Shown here piece after piece: positions 34,090 through 44,950 of a stretch of DNA of 64,000 bases. How positions within the stretch are numbered: the stretch's first letter is position 1; the number at the start of each line of letters is the position of its first letter. A model generated the notes under the pieces. The model ran no database searches and was not told the DNA's origin. It was given only the letters and a program-made list of their open reading frames with translations. Made by a program: the position numbers and the translations under genes. Source of the stretch: Synchiropus splendidus (Eukaryota > Chordata > Actinopteri > Syngnathiformes > Callionymidae); the NCBI RefSeq assembly GCF_027744825.2, contig NC_071347.1, positions 22,300,001 through 22,364,000 of the forward strand, read 5' to 3'.

Positions 34090-35285
34090 GGAATGAAGTT
34101 GGAATTCACCCTTGGTGGCAGTAGTGAGTCACTGAATTGCTGCAAATTGGTGATAGTTACTAACAATGGAGAAGTTCTTGAAAAGAAAAAATGATAAAGA
34201 AAGTGATGCTGACCGTAAACACTGTTCATGAAAGCACCAGTTGAAGCAGTTTTTAAAACAAATTTGATTTTTTGTTTTAACTTTACACTCCAATCTTCTT
34301 TAGAATTTATTTTGATTTTATGACAGTTTTATTATACAGTGGCGCCTTGGTTTTCGAACGCCCCGGACTTCGAACAAATCGGAGTTCAAACAAAAATCTG
34401 TATATTTTTTTGCTTCTGATTTCGAATGAAAATCCAGAACTCAAACGCCCCCGAAAAAAGCCGGAAACGGATCAGCTGACCCACGACACGCTTTGTTATT
34501 GTGTATAACGCAGCCTCTGTATGCAGACGTGTCCCGTTAGCTCCATTTACTGACTGTTTCTTCTTCATACTGAGGAGTAAAACCTTTCCTGTCTCCACAC
34601 TGGAGCGTGGTAGAGTGTCACAGGGGAGGTGCTGGAGCGCTCACTCCAGGGTTTGATGTCCTGTTGTGGGCTGGAGCTGGGACAGGGATGAGGCCAGTCT
34701 GGGACAGAGCGTGACTTGGTTTATGACTTTGTCACAGCCAAACTGCACAGAAGCGCACATTCAGAGCTGGACACGCACCGGGCACCTCTTCACTTCTGGA
34801 GAGACGTCACTCACTCGGCAACCCCTCCCACATGCAGCGGCCACACACATAGAGGAACAGCCACCTGCAGCAGACACTCGACATTCACTCCTACAAAAGA
34901 CTATTTTAAGGCTTGGAACGCATTAGTTCTTTTTCCATTAATTGTAATGGGAAAAATCAATTCGGATTTCAAACACCTCGCTTCTCGAACGGCCATCAGG
35001 AACGGATTATGGTCGAGAACCGAGGCACCACTGTATTTTACTCCCAAATTTTATGTTGTCATGACGCAGCTTTTTGTCAATTTTCTCAACAGTTTGAATC
35101 ACGTGCATTTCTTTCTTCAGTAAATTTGGTTCTGCTGCTGGTTGGACTTTCCAATGACCAGTGATCACATGGTCTCATGTCATTTCACACGACCTTGGTT
35201 TGTTTACGTGCGAGTCGATTAAATATGGTTATTGAGCACAAATGAAATCAAGAGTCATGAATCAGTTCTATTACTTGAGCCCCAG
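34090..35285 (+). mobile_element. Older repeat split by a nested transposon
   Basis: The flanks 34090-34336 and 35034-35285 match, in opposite orientation, the uninterrupted copy at 23590-24110. The left flank has GTGGCAGTAGTGAGTCAC and CATGAAAGCACCAGTTG; the right flank has TGGTTGGACTTTCC and GTCATGAATCAGTTCTATTA. The 697-bp middle section is a separate element absent from the other copy. Confidence 0.65.
34337..35033. mobile_element. Tc1/mariner (pogo/Tigger-like) nonautonomous element
   Basis: The left end is CAGTGGCGCCTTGGTTTTCG and the right end, read inward, is CAGTGGTGCCTCGGTTCTCG. Both are flanked by TA dinucleotides (34335-34336 and 35034-35035), the target duplication of this superfamily. 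No transposase is present. A terminal fragment of the same family (GAGAACCGAGGTACCACTG) lies at about 37635-37653. Confidence 0.75.
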
Positions 35286-35887
35286 CTCTCGAGGAAAGAC
35301 CACAGTCAGCGTCATGAAACAGATCAAACAAACGACACCCTCAGTTCATACAGCCAAGTGATCGAGGCTATTGATGCAGTGAGATGGAAGCCACTGTGAT
35401 CGCGCGTGTGGCCCCAAGAAAACAAAACAAGTCTCCCGAGTCGTTTGGCCTCGCGCTTGGAAACATGACTTGGCAGATAATATAACCCGCGGGGGAGTGA
35501 CCATCGTCTCTCCTGCAGCAGATGAAACATGATGCAGAATCAATAGGCACCGGGAAACATTACACTGACGAATGGCTTGGTAGTGATGACATCATCACTC
35601 ACACTCCTGAAGGGAGGCACTGACTCGGGTCAAAACAGCGGTGGTTTGAAGGAGTACAGAAACTGGATTTCATGTTCACCACCAGGGGTCACACTTTGGT
35701 CTCAACAAACACAAGCGCAACAACTGGACAGCAAGTGTCAAACACACTTCCATGCTCCAAAAGGCTCAAACATGGAAGCAGAGGTTGACCTGGGAGGGCG
35801 GCTGCTGTTGCCCCAGGACCCATTTTCAACACTACAGTCAGATGTGCTGCGGTAACTGTCAACCCGCACGAGTCGTATGCCAAGCGG

Positions 35888-36741
35888 TAGGGATGGGCGA
35901 CAAGGACAAGAAAAGTTATCACAATAAATGTAGTCATTTCGGCAATAACGATAATTATGGCTATAAACACATGTTCCTTCTCTTCCATGTGTTGGATTTC
36001 GGCGGTCTCGAACCTCTTTATTTAGGGGTTAAATAAATGCTACTGACGAAACATTAGAAACCATCAGGTGAAGAAATGATCATGGAGTCAGAGTCTATTC
36101 TCCAGATCATGATCCAAACTGTCAGTCCTTGGTCTTGTGTGATGAAAAACCTTCTCACAATTCTCTCTCCTAAAATGCTTGTTTTCCATGGTCTTATTGA
36201 AGATGTCGCTCAGACTTTGAGGCTTTAGAATTTGTTGATGGTCCCTAACTGATGGCGGCTCGTAGCATTAGCGCTGCCTGTGAGAGTGTGTCCTCCATCA
36301 GTGAAGCCTAATGGGGACGAGGAAGAGGACGCCACTGCCGCCAATATCCAAGTGTTGTCACCTTGGCAGCAGGAGAGCTGCATGTGTTGATGTGAACCAA
36401 GGCAGATGAGCGCGTCAGAGAACCTATGAGAAACAGGGATCCAGAGACTCAGAGTCGACCAGTGTCATGACCAAAGGTTCCCTGGATTCAAAATCACTTT
36501 CAAACTACCATGGTGAACCACAGTCCACCACACTCTCCACAACTGTCACACGCCGGTGTCGGCTGTCAAATGCCGCGGAGCTGGAGAGCGTGGCGTCGTC
36601 AGCGTCTCCTCATGTTCACGTGTGCAGGTCCAATGCAGCCAGTGAGCTGTGTGTTTATGGAATTTATCGTGAGATGCAGAATTGTCATTGAGGGATTGTG
36701 TATGGCGGGGTATGGTGTACGATAAGTTATCGCCCGTCCGT
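35888..36741 (+). mobile_element. Nonautonomous DNA-transposon-like element, copy C
   Basis: It starts TAGGGATGGGCGACAAGG and ends GATAAGTTATCGCCCGTCCG. It is collinear with copy A, with high similarity from TCAGGTGAAGAAATGATCAT to the right terminus, and carries small internal deletions relative to copy A (loss of GACCACTCCATCTCATCAAA). Confidence 0.75.
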
Positions 36742-37799
36742 ACCAACCAGTCGACTAATCGCTAAGGTAGTCGGTGACTAGTCAGCTGTCAAAATAGTTG
36801 CAGTCCGAGGAGGGTCTTGATCGCCGCCTTGTTTGGAGGACTGGATCACCCACGAGAGACAGAAGACAGAGCTCCGCTGCAGGCCTCCGGCGGAAGACTC
36901 AACTCCACACACTACCTTGACCATAGCAAATGTGAGGACTGGTGGACAAAGTTTGCACCTTTTATCAGCTATCACTTGTTTGCTCTCCTAAATCAACCAC
37001 TCGCTCACAGACAACCAAAGTCCTCCACAAGATAAGGACGTGAAAGGACTCCATTGGTCGATTGGTACAAGACACACCTGATGACCTCTCTCCCGCCTTA
37101 TCTAGACGTACTCTAGGCCTGGACCACTGTTAGTTACCAGGGCAGACACAAGACACACCACCCGGACATGTCTCCACAGCTTATATGGAGGGTTGAAAGG
37201 GGGCAACAGGACTTCAGTTCAGTTCTCAAGAAACTTGGATCTAAAGATGGAATCGGTCCGGTCCACCTGACCAGGGCAACTTTAACCTTTGATGATCACG
37301 AAAAAGACATTCCTTCAGTTTCAGTTTTATCTACCCAGGTCAAGTTTGGTTGAAGAGACGTGGCCAGGGGAAGCAGAGAGTTTGGGCCATTGGCAACACA
37401 GACTGACTCTCACACACAAGAGTTACGGGAATTTGACACCATCTCCCAGTCAAACGCCCTGAATGTCATCAGGAAAACAAAAGGACTCGTATCACCTGCA
37501 GCCACTGAGCCAACAACACGAGTCATCAAGCCCACTAGGTAAACAGAGGGCGCCCTTTCACCTCGTGTCACACAGCTGACAAACAGTGGAGATTTAACCA
37601 ATACATATCGCAACAACCGTCGAAGGTTTCATGTGGAGAACCGAGGTACCACTGTATTTAGGAATAATGTTGAGAATCAAAACACCTAAACAAACAACAT
37701 TTAACACCATCATTAAAATAAGTTTATTTTGTAATATTTAAGACACAAAACTAAATGTCATTCGAGACCGTTTTCCTTCTCTTTTGGCTTGACGGCCCC

Positions 37800-37856
37800 T
37801 AACTGCATCCTGAGTGCCACAAACGGCCCACGGGCCGCAGGTTTGACACCCACGTT
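37800..37856. mobile_element. Terminal fragment of a hAT-like element
   Basis: ACGGCCCACGGGCCGCAGGT followed by TTGACACCC is a terminal signature I recognise from fish hAT elements. The opposite end was not located. Confidence 0.4.
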
Positions 37857-38511
37857 CTACCTGCCGCTAGTCATTTCCACACCAAGTATTTGGTACTTGT
37901 ACACGACGCAGTACACGGTTTAGCGAGCCAGGCGCGGTTTACTGTCAGTGTGCTCTACTGCACATTAATGATTCATAGCTGGCGGTTACGCAATGCAGCG
38001 TGTTTTCACAAAACATTTACTTGCACAAAGCGGCTATAAATCCACGGAAACACACGTGTACGGGTCAATAATACACACACACGCTGCAGGTGAAGTTGTA
38101 ATTAGCCAGGTCAAGTGGTTAGCAGTAGCTAGCCTGCGCGCGTGCGCGGCGAACAAACGCGGCGCGGGGGGATCAAGACGCACTTTTGTTGACAAACACC
38201 CTCGAGCTCGGTCCCCACAGCGGCGGTGTGGAGCTGCGGCGGCGGAGCCTTGTTGAGCGCCAACTTCGGTGCTGACGTTCCGACGCTCGGCTCGTTCTCC
38301 CCGCCGACTCGTCAACTCTCCGCGGCCGCCACACAGACCCAGCAGCCCCGCCGCCTCTCCACCAACCGCGTCGGCGGAGGAAACGACTGCACCAGTTCAG
38401 CGCTGAAACTTCAGAGCGGCTAATTTGTCAAGTCGCTTCGCCGTCGGTGAATGGAGCAGCGCTGCACGCGCACGGGGCGGGAGTCTCGCCGGAAACCCAG
38501 CTCGTACTTAC

Positions 38512-38900
38512 GGGTCTGGTGGAGCGGGACGCGCAGTCAGTTCCTCGGTGAGCAGACGCTTTGTTGGTGTGTCGGAATCTTCATAGTGGTCCGACAATAG
38601 CCGCGCACAGCCTCCTGCCGTCTGTCGGCTCGCTGCCTCAGAGCCGCGCGCGCGCACACACACACACACACCAGCAACCAATCCGCTGGCAGGCCACTGG
38701 AATTGACAACTTTGGAGCCAATCGCTGCGCTCGACTGTCAGCCAATGAAACCTGACAAACGGGCGGGTCATCAAGTTTGACAAACGGGCGCTCCGACCAA
38801 TCCGCCACGTCCATTTCAACACTCGACTCTGTGATCAAATCAAATGCTTCATTTCAAAGAAGGCGGTAAATATCGTGGCCAATCGGCGGTGTCGAACTGC
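38512..38900 (-). promoter_or_regulatory. klhl25: Probable klhl25 promoter and first non-coding exon with CCAAT cluster
   Basis: On the minus strand an exon ends ACCAGACCC before gtaagtacgag, a near-perfect donor at 38511-38510. The surrounding 38.1-38.9 kb is CpG-rich. Upstream of the inferred exon, five CCAAT boxes on the plus strand occur at 38678, 38718, 38742, 38797 and 38879, together with GGGCGG boxes and a duplicated GACAAACGGGCG. This is the architecture of an NF-Y driven CpG-island promoter. Assignment to klhl25 follows from strand, position and the matching acceptor at 25486; it is not proven. Confidence 0.5.
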
Positions 38901-39047
38901 TCGTTGGCAACAGGAGAAATCGACGTTAAAAACGTGTTGAAGAGTCGATAAACGACCCGAAAACGACCTCCTAAATCCACTTTTTCAGCCTTTGACAATG
39001 ATTCAACTGTAAACGATGTAAACGAAATGTATTTTTGAAATTATATA

Positions 39048-39092
39048 TCTATATCTATCTATCTATCTATCTATATATAAATATATATATAT
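39048..39092. repeat. (TATC)n/(TA)n microsatellite
   Basis: TATCTATC units grade into TATATA in an otherwise AT-rich stretch between the klhl25 promoter and the akap13 3' end. Confidence 0.85.
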
Positions 39093-39358
39093 GCACGACA
39101 CTGAATAAAATCTCGAACTCAAACGACGTCATTGGAAACACAAAAGGTCATCGCAGTTCGGGCATCAACAGACACTCGGCATCAAAAACGGCGCATAAAA
39201 CATTCACTGAATTCAATGAAACATAAACAAAAGGTCAGAGTGCTTCCTCTGTTGCAGTGCATTATGGGGCTCCGGATGGCGATTTGCTGGAGGGACTGAG
39301 GTGAAGAAGAGGGTGCAGCCAGGGCGGAGACGACTCAAGTTTGTTGCCACACGTGTCT

Positions 39359-40194
39359 TTTATTTTGGTCTTGGATTAAAGACTTCTCTGTACATTCCCC
39401 GACAGATAAATAAAACTATCATTCTTTTTTTTTTTTTTAAAAGTTCAAATTTGTACACGACACATATTCACAACATTTTTGTTCTTGTCTTTACAAACGT
39501 TGTACCTTCAGATTTTAGTACAAAAACACTTCATTGTGCAAAACTGGATTAGATCTGCGAGCGAGGCGTAAACCAGGAAGTCAAAGTTTTTGGTCAGAAC
39601 TTTGAGATTAGTGATTGTAAACGCGCACAGACGTGAGGGTCGCGGGGAAACGCCGGTTCTCAGGTTTGAGCCCAGCAGCTCATCTGGGGGCGCCGAGCCT
39701 CGCCGCGCGACTGGGGCAGCGCTTCAGTCCGTCTCTCTGTCACCCCCGGTGGGCGTGTCTGGTCTGCTCTGTGGGTGCCACCTCTGCATGTCCCTGAGTG
39801 TTTGTGTGTCTAACCTTGGATCTGCTTCCATGTGAGTGAGTTTGTGTTGCATCCTGCTGCATGTGTGTGCGTTTGTGTGAGCTCTCATCCCTCCTGTGCC
39901 TCACGTCCCTCCTGTGCTGCTGTGTGCTGCTAACATGTGTTAACACGTGTGCGACCGTGTGTCGTCCCCTCGCCTGGCATGTGTTTCTACACAATACAAA
40001 ATGAGCGCGTGTGAGTGTGTAGTTGGAACGTGTGTGTGTGTGTCTTCATATGCTCCAACCGAGAGCATATTTAGTCGACCACTTTGGTATCAACGTAATT
40101 CCCTTCAGTTCATGAGTGAGTTTCTCTGATCAAAGTGTCGGGGATTAGAAGCGGCGGGGATTAGCCGCAGCTCGAGTGTTGGGAGCGAGGATCC

Positions 40195-40231
<37 letters not shown>

Positions 40232-41336
40232 AGACAGAGGAGCAGCAGAGAAACGGACGCTGAAGCGACTGGAGCCGGAGGCCGACGGACTTCAGACTCC
40301 AGCCGAGCAAAAACATGGCCGACGACCTTCTCAATCAGAGTTCATAGAGAAGAGTCATGACAAGTCAATGTTCTGCAAAAGGCTTGAAAAACAGACTCAC
40401 CATTTTAACTCCAAGATTTATTCTGAAAATATATTTTTTAAAATAATTTTGTGGAAAATTTTCTGCTCTAAAACTGAACTTTTTTTTTGCCCTGAAATTT
40501 AAAGAAATATTTCTTCATTTTAGCTTCAAAGTTGTATAAAATATTGATTTTAATTTTAAATTCTTTAAATGAAGTCAAATGTATTTTGGAAATGATATCT
40601 AAAAAAACCCAAGAAAAGTCTCAATTCGAATTGTGTAAGATGTAATTGTAACATGTAATACTCCAAACTGCTCCTATTTGCTTACTTTTCAGACGATCTG
40701 CTCGAATTTAACCGTAAATCGACTCCAAAACAAATGTTAAACATTTAAATAAAAGTAGTTCCTAAAATGTCTGACTTTCAGGGCAAATAGAACATGATTC
40801 AAAATGATTCTGTGAATTTCTAAAAATCTTGTTTTGTTCCCAACTTAACTAAATGTGACGCGTTCCTCTTTCAAACTTGGGATTTGACATGAATTTCGAC
40901 TTGATTCTGCAACTTTATCCATTTGCTTCTCTTCAAGTTTTGACCTGGTTCGATCGACGGGTGGAAATTTGTGGCTTGTAACGTCCCTCAAATCAATATA
41001 AAAAAATTCACTTTACTTCCGAAAGGATTCCCCGGTGGCTCCGCCCACCACGAGAGGCGGATTGGTGCAGCTGGAGGATCCGGGACTGACTGGGTTTCTA
41101 CTCGATTCTTCAGCTCTTCCTGGTCGCAGCTGATGCGACTGCTTCAAACGTGTGATCAAAAACAACAACCTCCCACGTGAGTCTAAAGTGCTTTAAAAAA
41201 CAAAACCCTCTGCAGTCGTGATTGTCGAGAACACTTCGGATGAAAGGTCCAACGGTGGCCGCGGTCGCACCGCAAACAATTAAAGCCACGCCTCCTGGGC
41301 CCTCCTGGTGGCGCTAGAGCACCTTGTCCCGCGACT
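39359..41336 (-). other. akap13: Probable akap13 3' UTR and flanking intergenic sequence
   Basis: No ORF of note was found. AATAAA on the minus strand occurs at 40422-40417 and again at 39364-39359, either of which could end the akap13 transcript (3' UTR of about 0.9 or 2 kb). The interval includes a (GT)n run at 40197-40229 and AT-rich sequence at 40400-40800. Confidence 0.35.
40197..40229. repeat. (GT)n microsatellite
   Basis: An uninterrupted GT run in the sequence downstream of akap13. Confidence 0.9.
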
Positions 41337-44300
41337 TCAGCAGAAGAAGATGTCGCTGTCGTTCTGAGGTTCTGACGACGAAGGAACGGCGCCCTCTGTG
41401 GACACAACAGAGAGTTAGGAGAGGAAGGAGGCAGGGAAGGTGATAGGAGGGTAGGAAGGAAGGAAGTAGAGGTAGGAGATAGGAGATAGCAGAGTTGGGA
41501 GGAAGCAAACAGAAGTAGGAGATAGGAGGGTAAGAAGGACAGAAGCAGAGGTAGGAGATAGGAGAGTTGGGAGAGATCAGAGGTAGGAGACAGGAGGGTA
41601 GGAAGGAAGCAGAAGTAGGTGATAGGAGGGTAGGAAGGAAGCAGAAGTAGGTGATAGGAGGGTAGGAAGGAAGCAGAAGTAGGAGACAGGAGGGTAGGAA
41701 GGAAACAAGCAGAGGAAGCTCATGTGAGACGACGAAGGAGGCAGAGGAAATAGGAGACTAGGTGGGAAGGAAAGCATGACCACAATGAGAAGAGGAATGA
41801 TGTAGAAGAAAGCCCTAGTAGAGTAGGAAGGTCAATGGAAGGCCATAGGAGGTCGAGAGCCTCTCACCTCTCGGTCCAGGTTCTTCTCCCTTCTTCTTTT
41901 TCTTCTCCTTCTTGTCTTTGGGTTTGGTCAGTTTCAGCAGTCTAGACGGCTGCTGCGCCTCCTTCTCTGAGGTCTTGGAGGAGTTGGAGAAGGGGTTGAA
42001 GTTCTTGCCCATCCTCTTGGACCCTAGTCGGAGGAAGGGTTCTTTGCTGGGTGCGGAGGAGGACAGCTCCACCTGCAGGTAAGAACGGGAACCGCGGCTG
42101 TTAATAAAGTTCCCACCAACAGCAGACGTTTTTTCTCTCACCTCTTTGGAAAGTTCTGCAGCTTCTCTGGAGTCCAGCTCCAGCGAGCCGGAGCTCTGGA
42201 AGCGGAGCGACTCCTCTGAGGTGGTCGAGGGAGTCCGCTGGTACCGCTGATGCTGCTCACCCTGCTGGACAGGAGACGAGTCAGAACCAGACGGACCAGA
42301 CTGGAGCGTGAAGGCGAGCGGCTCACTGACCTCGTGCCTCCTCAGCACCTCCCTGTCCTTCTCCAGCCTCCTCTGTGCCTCCCGCAGCCTCTCCAGCTCC
42401 CTCTGATACTCCTCCTTCTTCACCTGCAGACTCTCCTTCTCCCACGTCAGCTCCTCACTCCTCTTTCTCGTCTCCTCTTCCTCTTCGTGCAGTCGCTCCT
42501 CCCGCTCCGCGAGACTCTTCTCCCTCTGCTCCCACTCCTTCTCTCTGCGACGCTTCTCCTCCTGGTGAGCCGCCTGCTGCTTCTGGAGCACAACACATGA
42601 TGAAAGGTGAGCGGCCACGAAGAGTAGAGAAGAACACAGGGTGAAGAAATGAGGAAGGTGGAACTGTGAGGAAGCACGGTGAAGGAGAGCTGCCAAGAGA
42701 AGAGGAAGGAAAGGGCAGGTGAAGTGAAGAGCTTCATGTGGTCCACCTTGTTTTTAGCTTCCACTGCTAACATGCTAGCATAGTTTAAGTTAAGTTAAAA
42801 TGACGACGCAGCCAATCACAGCTGACACTGGGGTGAATGAGCGCGCAGGAAGAAGGGCAGGAAGATGAGCGGGAGATGGGGGGTGAAGGAAGAGAGGAAG
42901 CTGGAGCGGTGGAACATCCCTTCTTCGAGGCAACAGATGGGCAGATTTTTTTTTTTCTGCCAGGAAACGTTTGCAGATATGATCAACTGTCTGTCTTTCA
43001 AGGATGTATGGTGGGCAGGAACAGGGGGAAGGGAGGGAGGGGGAGGAGTGCGGGTCGCTCTGGAGGAACTTCAGTAGACGCCCATTGATGTCTTAGGAGA
43101 AGGAAACAAGGAAAGATGGAAGCAATGAAGGAAGGGAGGGAGAGAAGGAAGGGATGCAGAGACAGAGCAAAGGATGGGAGTGAGGGACCATATGAAAGAA
43201 GGGCATGTGTTCAGGCGAGTACCATCATCACCCCTCTCGTCACCACTTCATCCAGAGCACGGTGACCTTTGTGGGTCAGGGAAACCCCAACCAACACGGA
43301 GGAGCAGCCAGCTAGTTTTTCCTGCTCTTTAAAGGGATTTCATTTCAAGCAAACCAGACATGTTGAGGGCCACATGTAACCACCTGGCGACAGGATTTGG
43401 CTCCTGGGGCTCGAGTTTGACGCTTCTTCAGTGTGAGGAGACGGAGATGAGGAAAGGAGAGCAGGTGAGAAGGAAGCGAGAGGCAAGGCAAAGGGTGCAG
43501 GTGAGGGAGGGCGAGTCGGACCTGCAGGCTGGCCGCCTCCTGCCTCTGCCGCTCCAGACTGCGGTGCTTCTCCTGCTCGATGAGGGACGAGGGTCTGGAT
43601 GAGGACGACGACAGCGAGGACGACGACGAGTGTCTGGAGGAAGTGGCGGCCAGACGCTCGTTCAGAGCCTGACGCTGCTCCTCCACGAAGGAGTCCTGCT
43701 GGACCACCACAGCCTGTGGAGAGAGAAGGTGGGGAGGTGAGGAGCAGAGAGGGGTCTGGACCGTGGTCCGGTGACCGGAGGGTCTCCTACCTGCAGGGAG
43801 ATCAGGAGGCTGTGCAGTCGTCTCACGCTCATCTGGACCTGCTGGACCGTCAAACACAGGTCAGAACATCACTGATGGAGGTCCAACGCTCCAGTTAGGA
43901 CACCAGCAGCGGGCACTATAGCCACAGGCTGGAACGCTTGTAGTTCATCTCGGTACATTTCAGTTGCCTACCTCGTTGTTTCTCTTCAGCAGCATCTGGA
44001 GGCTGGCAGTGGCTCCCTGTCACACACACACACACGCACAGAAGACAAGTTCACTTCCTGTCACATGGCAAGAAAATTGAACCACAAAACAAGTCAGAGA
44101 TGTTGAATCAGGAGCGACACACCGGATCAGAATTCATTCCACTTTACCTTCCCTTTTTCTAATGTCTACAGAGCAAAGCTAAAAAAAACGTGGGCAGTGA
44201 TGAATGTTTGACTGACACTCAGCTCAGCCAATCAAACAGCTTCAAATTCCAGCTGAACTCGGTGACACAGATCAATGAATTATTGATTAGTGATGAAAAT

Positions 44301-44950
44301 GAACACAAAGATCCACACGGCGAGACGACACACACCTTCTTCAGCACCGAGTCGGACTCGGTCCTGCGGAGGTCCAGAGCTTCCTCTCCCTCCTCCTTCT
44401 CTCCGTCTGCAACAAACAAGTCAGATGGTTTTCACACTGAGAGCTGGCTCTCTCAAAACTGACACAGCAGCGCCCTCTAGTGTTGCAGTCCTGAAACATG
44501 CGTGTCACAACGATGTGTGTGTGAGTCTCACTCTTGTTGCTGTTCATCTGGTGGCTGTCGAACCCTCCGAAGGTCTCGGCCCTCCTGGGCAGACAGACCG
44601 GACCCACGCCGCCCCCTGTCAGTCCCACCGGAACACTGCAGCCGTGTCCTCCCAGACCAGCATTGATGAGGGTGTGCAAGGTCTCCACTGACACACACAC
44701 ACGCACACACAGGTCATGTGTCTGACACACACGTGTGAGGTGAACCGGAGGACCTCCTGCTGACCTTCACTCAGCGCGTCCTTGATGATCGGCTCTCCTT
44801 TGGTGACATCTTCTGCTGTGGCTCGGAACAGCATCCGGTCTCTCAGCGGCTGGTCCTCGGCTGCAGGACCGCCGTCGCTCAGATCCTTGAAGATGTGGAC
44901 CTTCTCCTCCAGGAGCGAGATGATCTGCTCGTCCTTGACCCGCAGAAGCT
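41337..44950 (-). CDS. akap13: akap13 exons 30-38: C-terminal coiled coil
   Basis: The exons are 44950-44765, 44687-44532, 44406-44336, 44016-43972, 43841-43791, 43713-43522, 42582-42142, 42072-41868 and 41395-41337. They encode [36 protein letters not shown], a serine-rich run, [20 protein letters not shown], then a Glu/Arg/Lys-rich coiled coil of about 100 residues. The end is a KKEKKKKK tract and DSDIFFC. In mammals this region supports oligomerisation and partner binding. Within exon 36, 66 bases from GAG|gtcagtgag (42332) to tgtccag|CAG resemble an in-frame optional intron. It is kept here as coding because the donor is weak. Confidence 0.9.

Larger units (their letters stand above)
25486..38511 (-). 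other. klhl25: Long gene-free interval, probably the klhl25 5' UTR intron
   Basis: A probable acceptor (tctgactccacag) just upstream of the klhl25 start codon and a strong donor at 38511-38510 bracket this 13-kb interval. No exon, RNA gene or intact transposase was recognised in it. It holds a (TA)n tract, a hAT element, a Tigger/pogo-like element nested in an older repeat, element copy C, and several diverged repeat fragments. Extra non-coding exons cannot be excluded. Confidence 0.45.
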
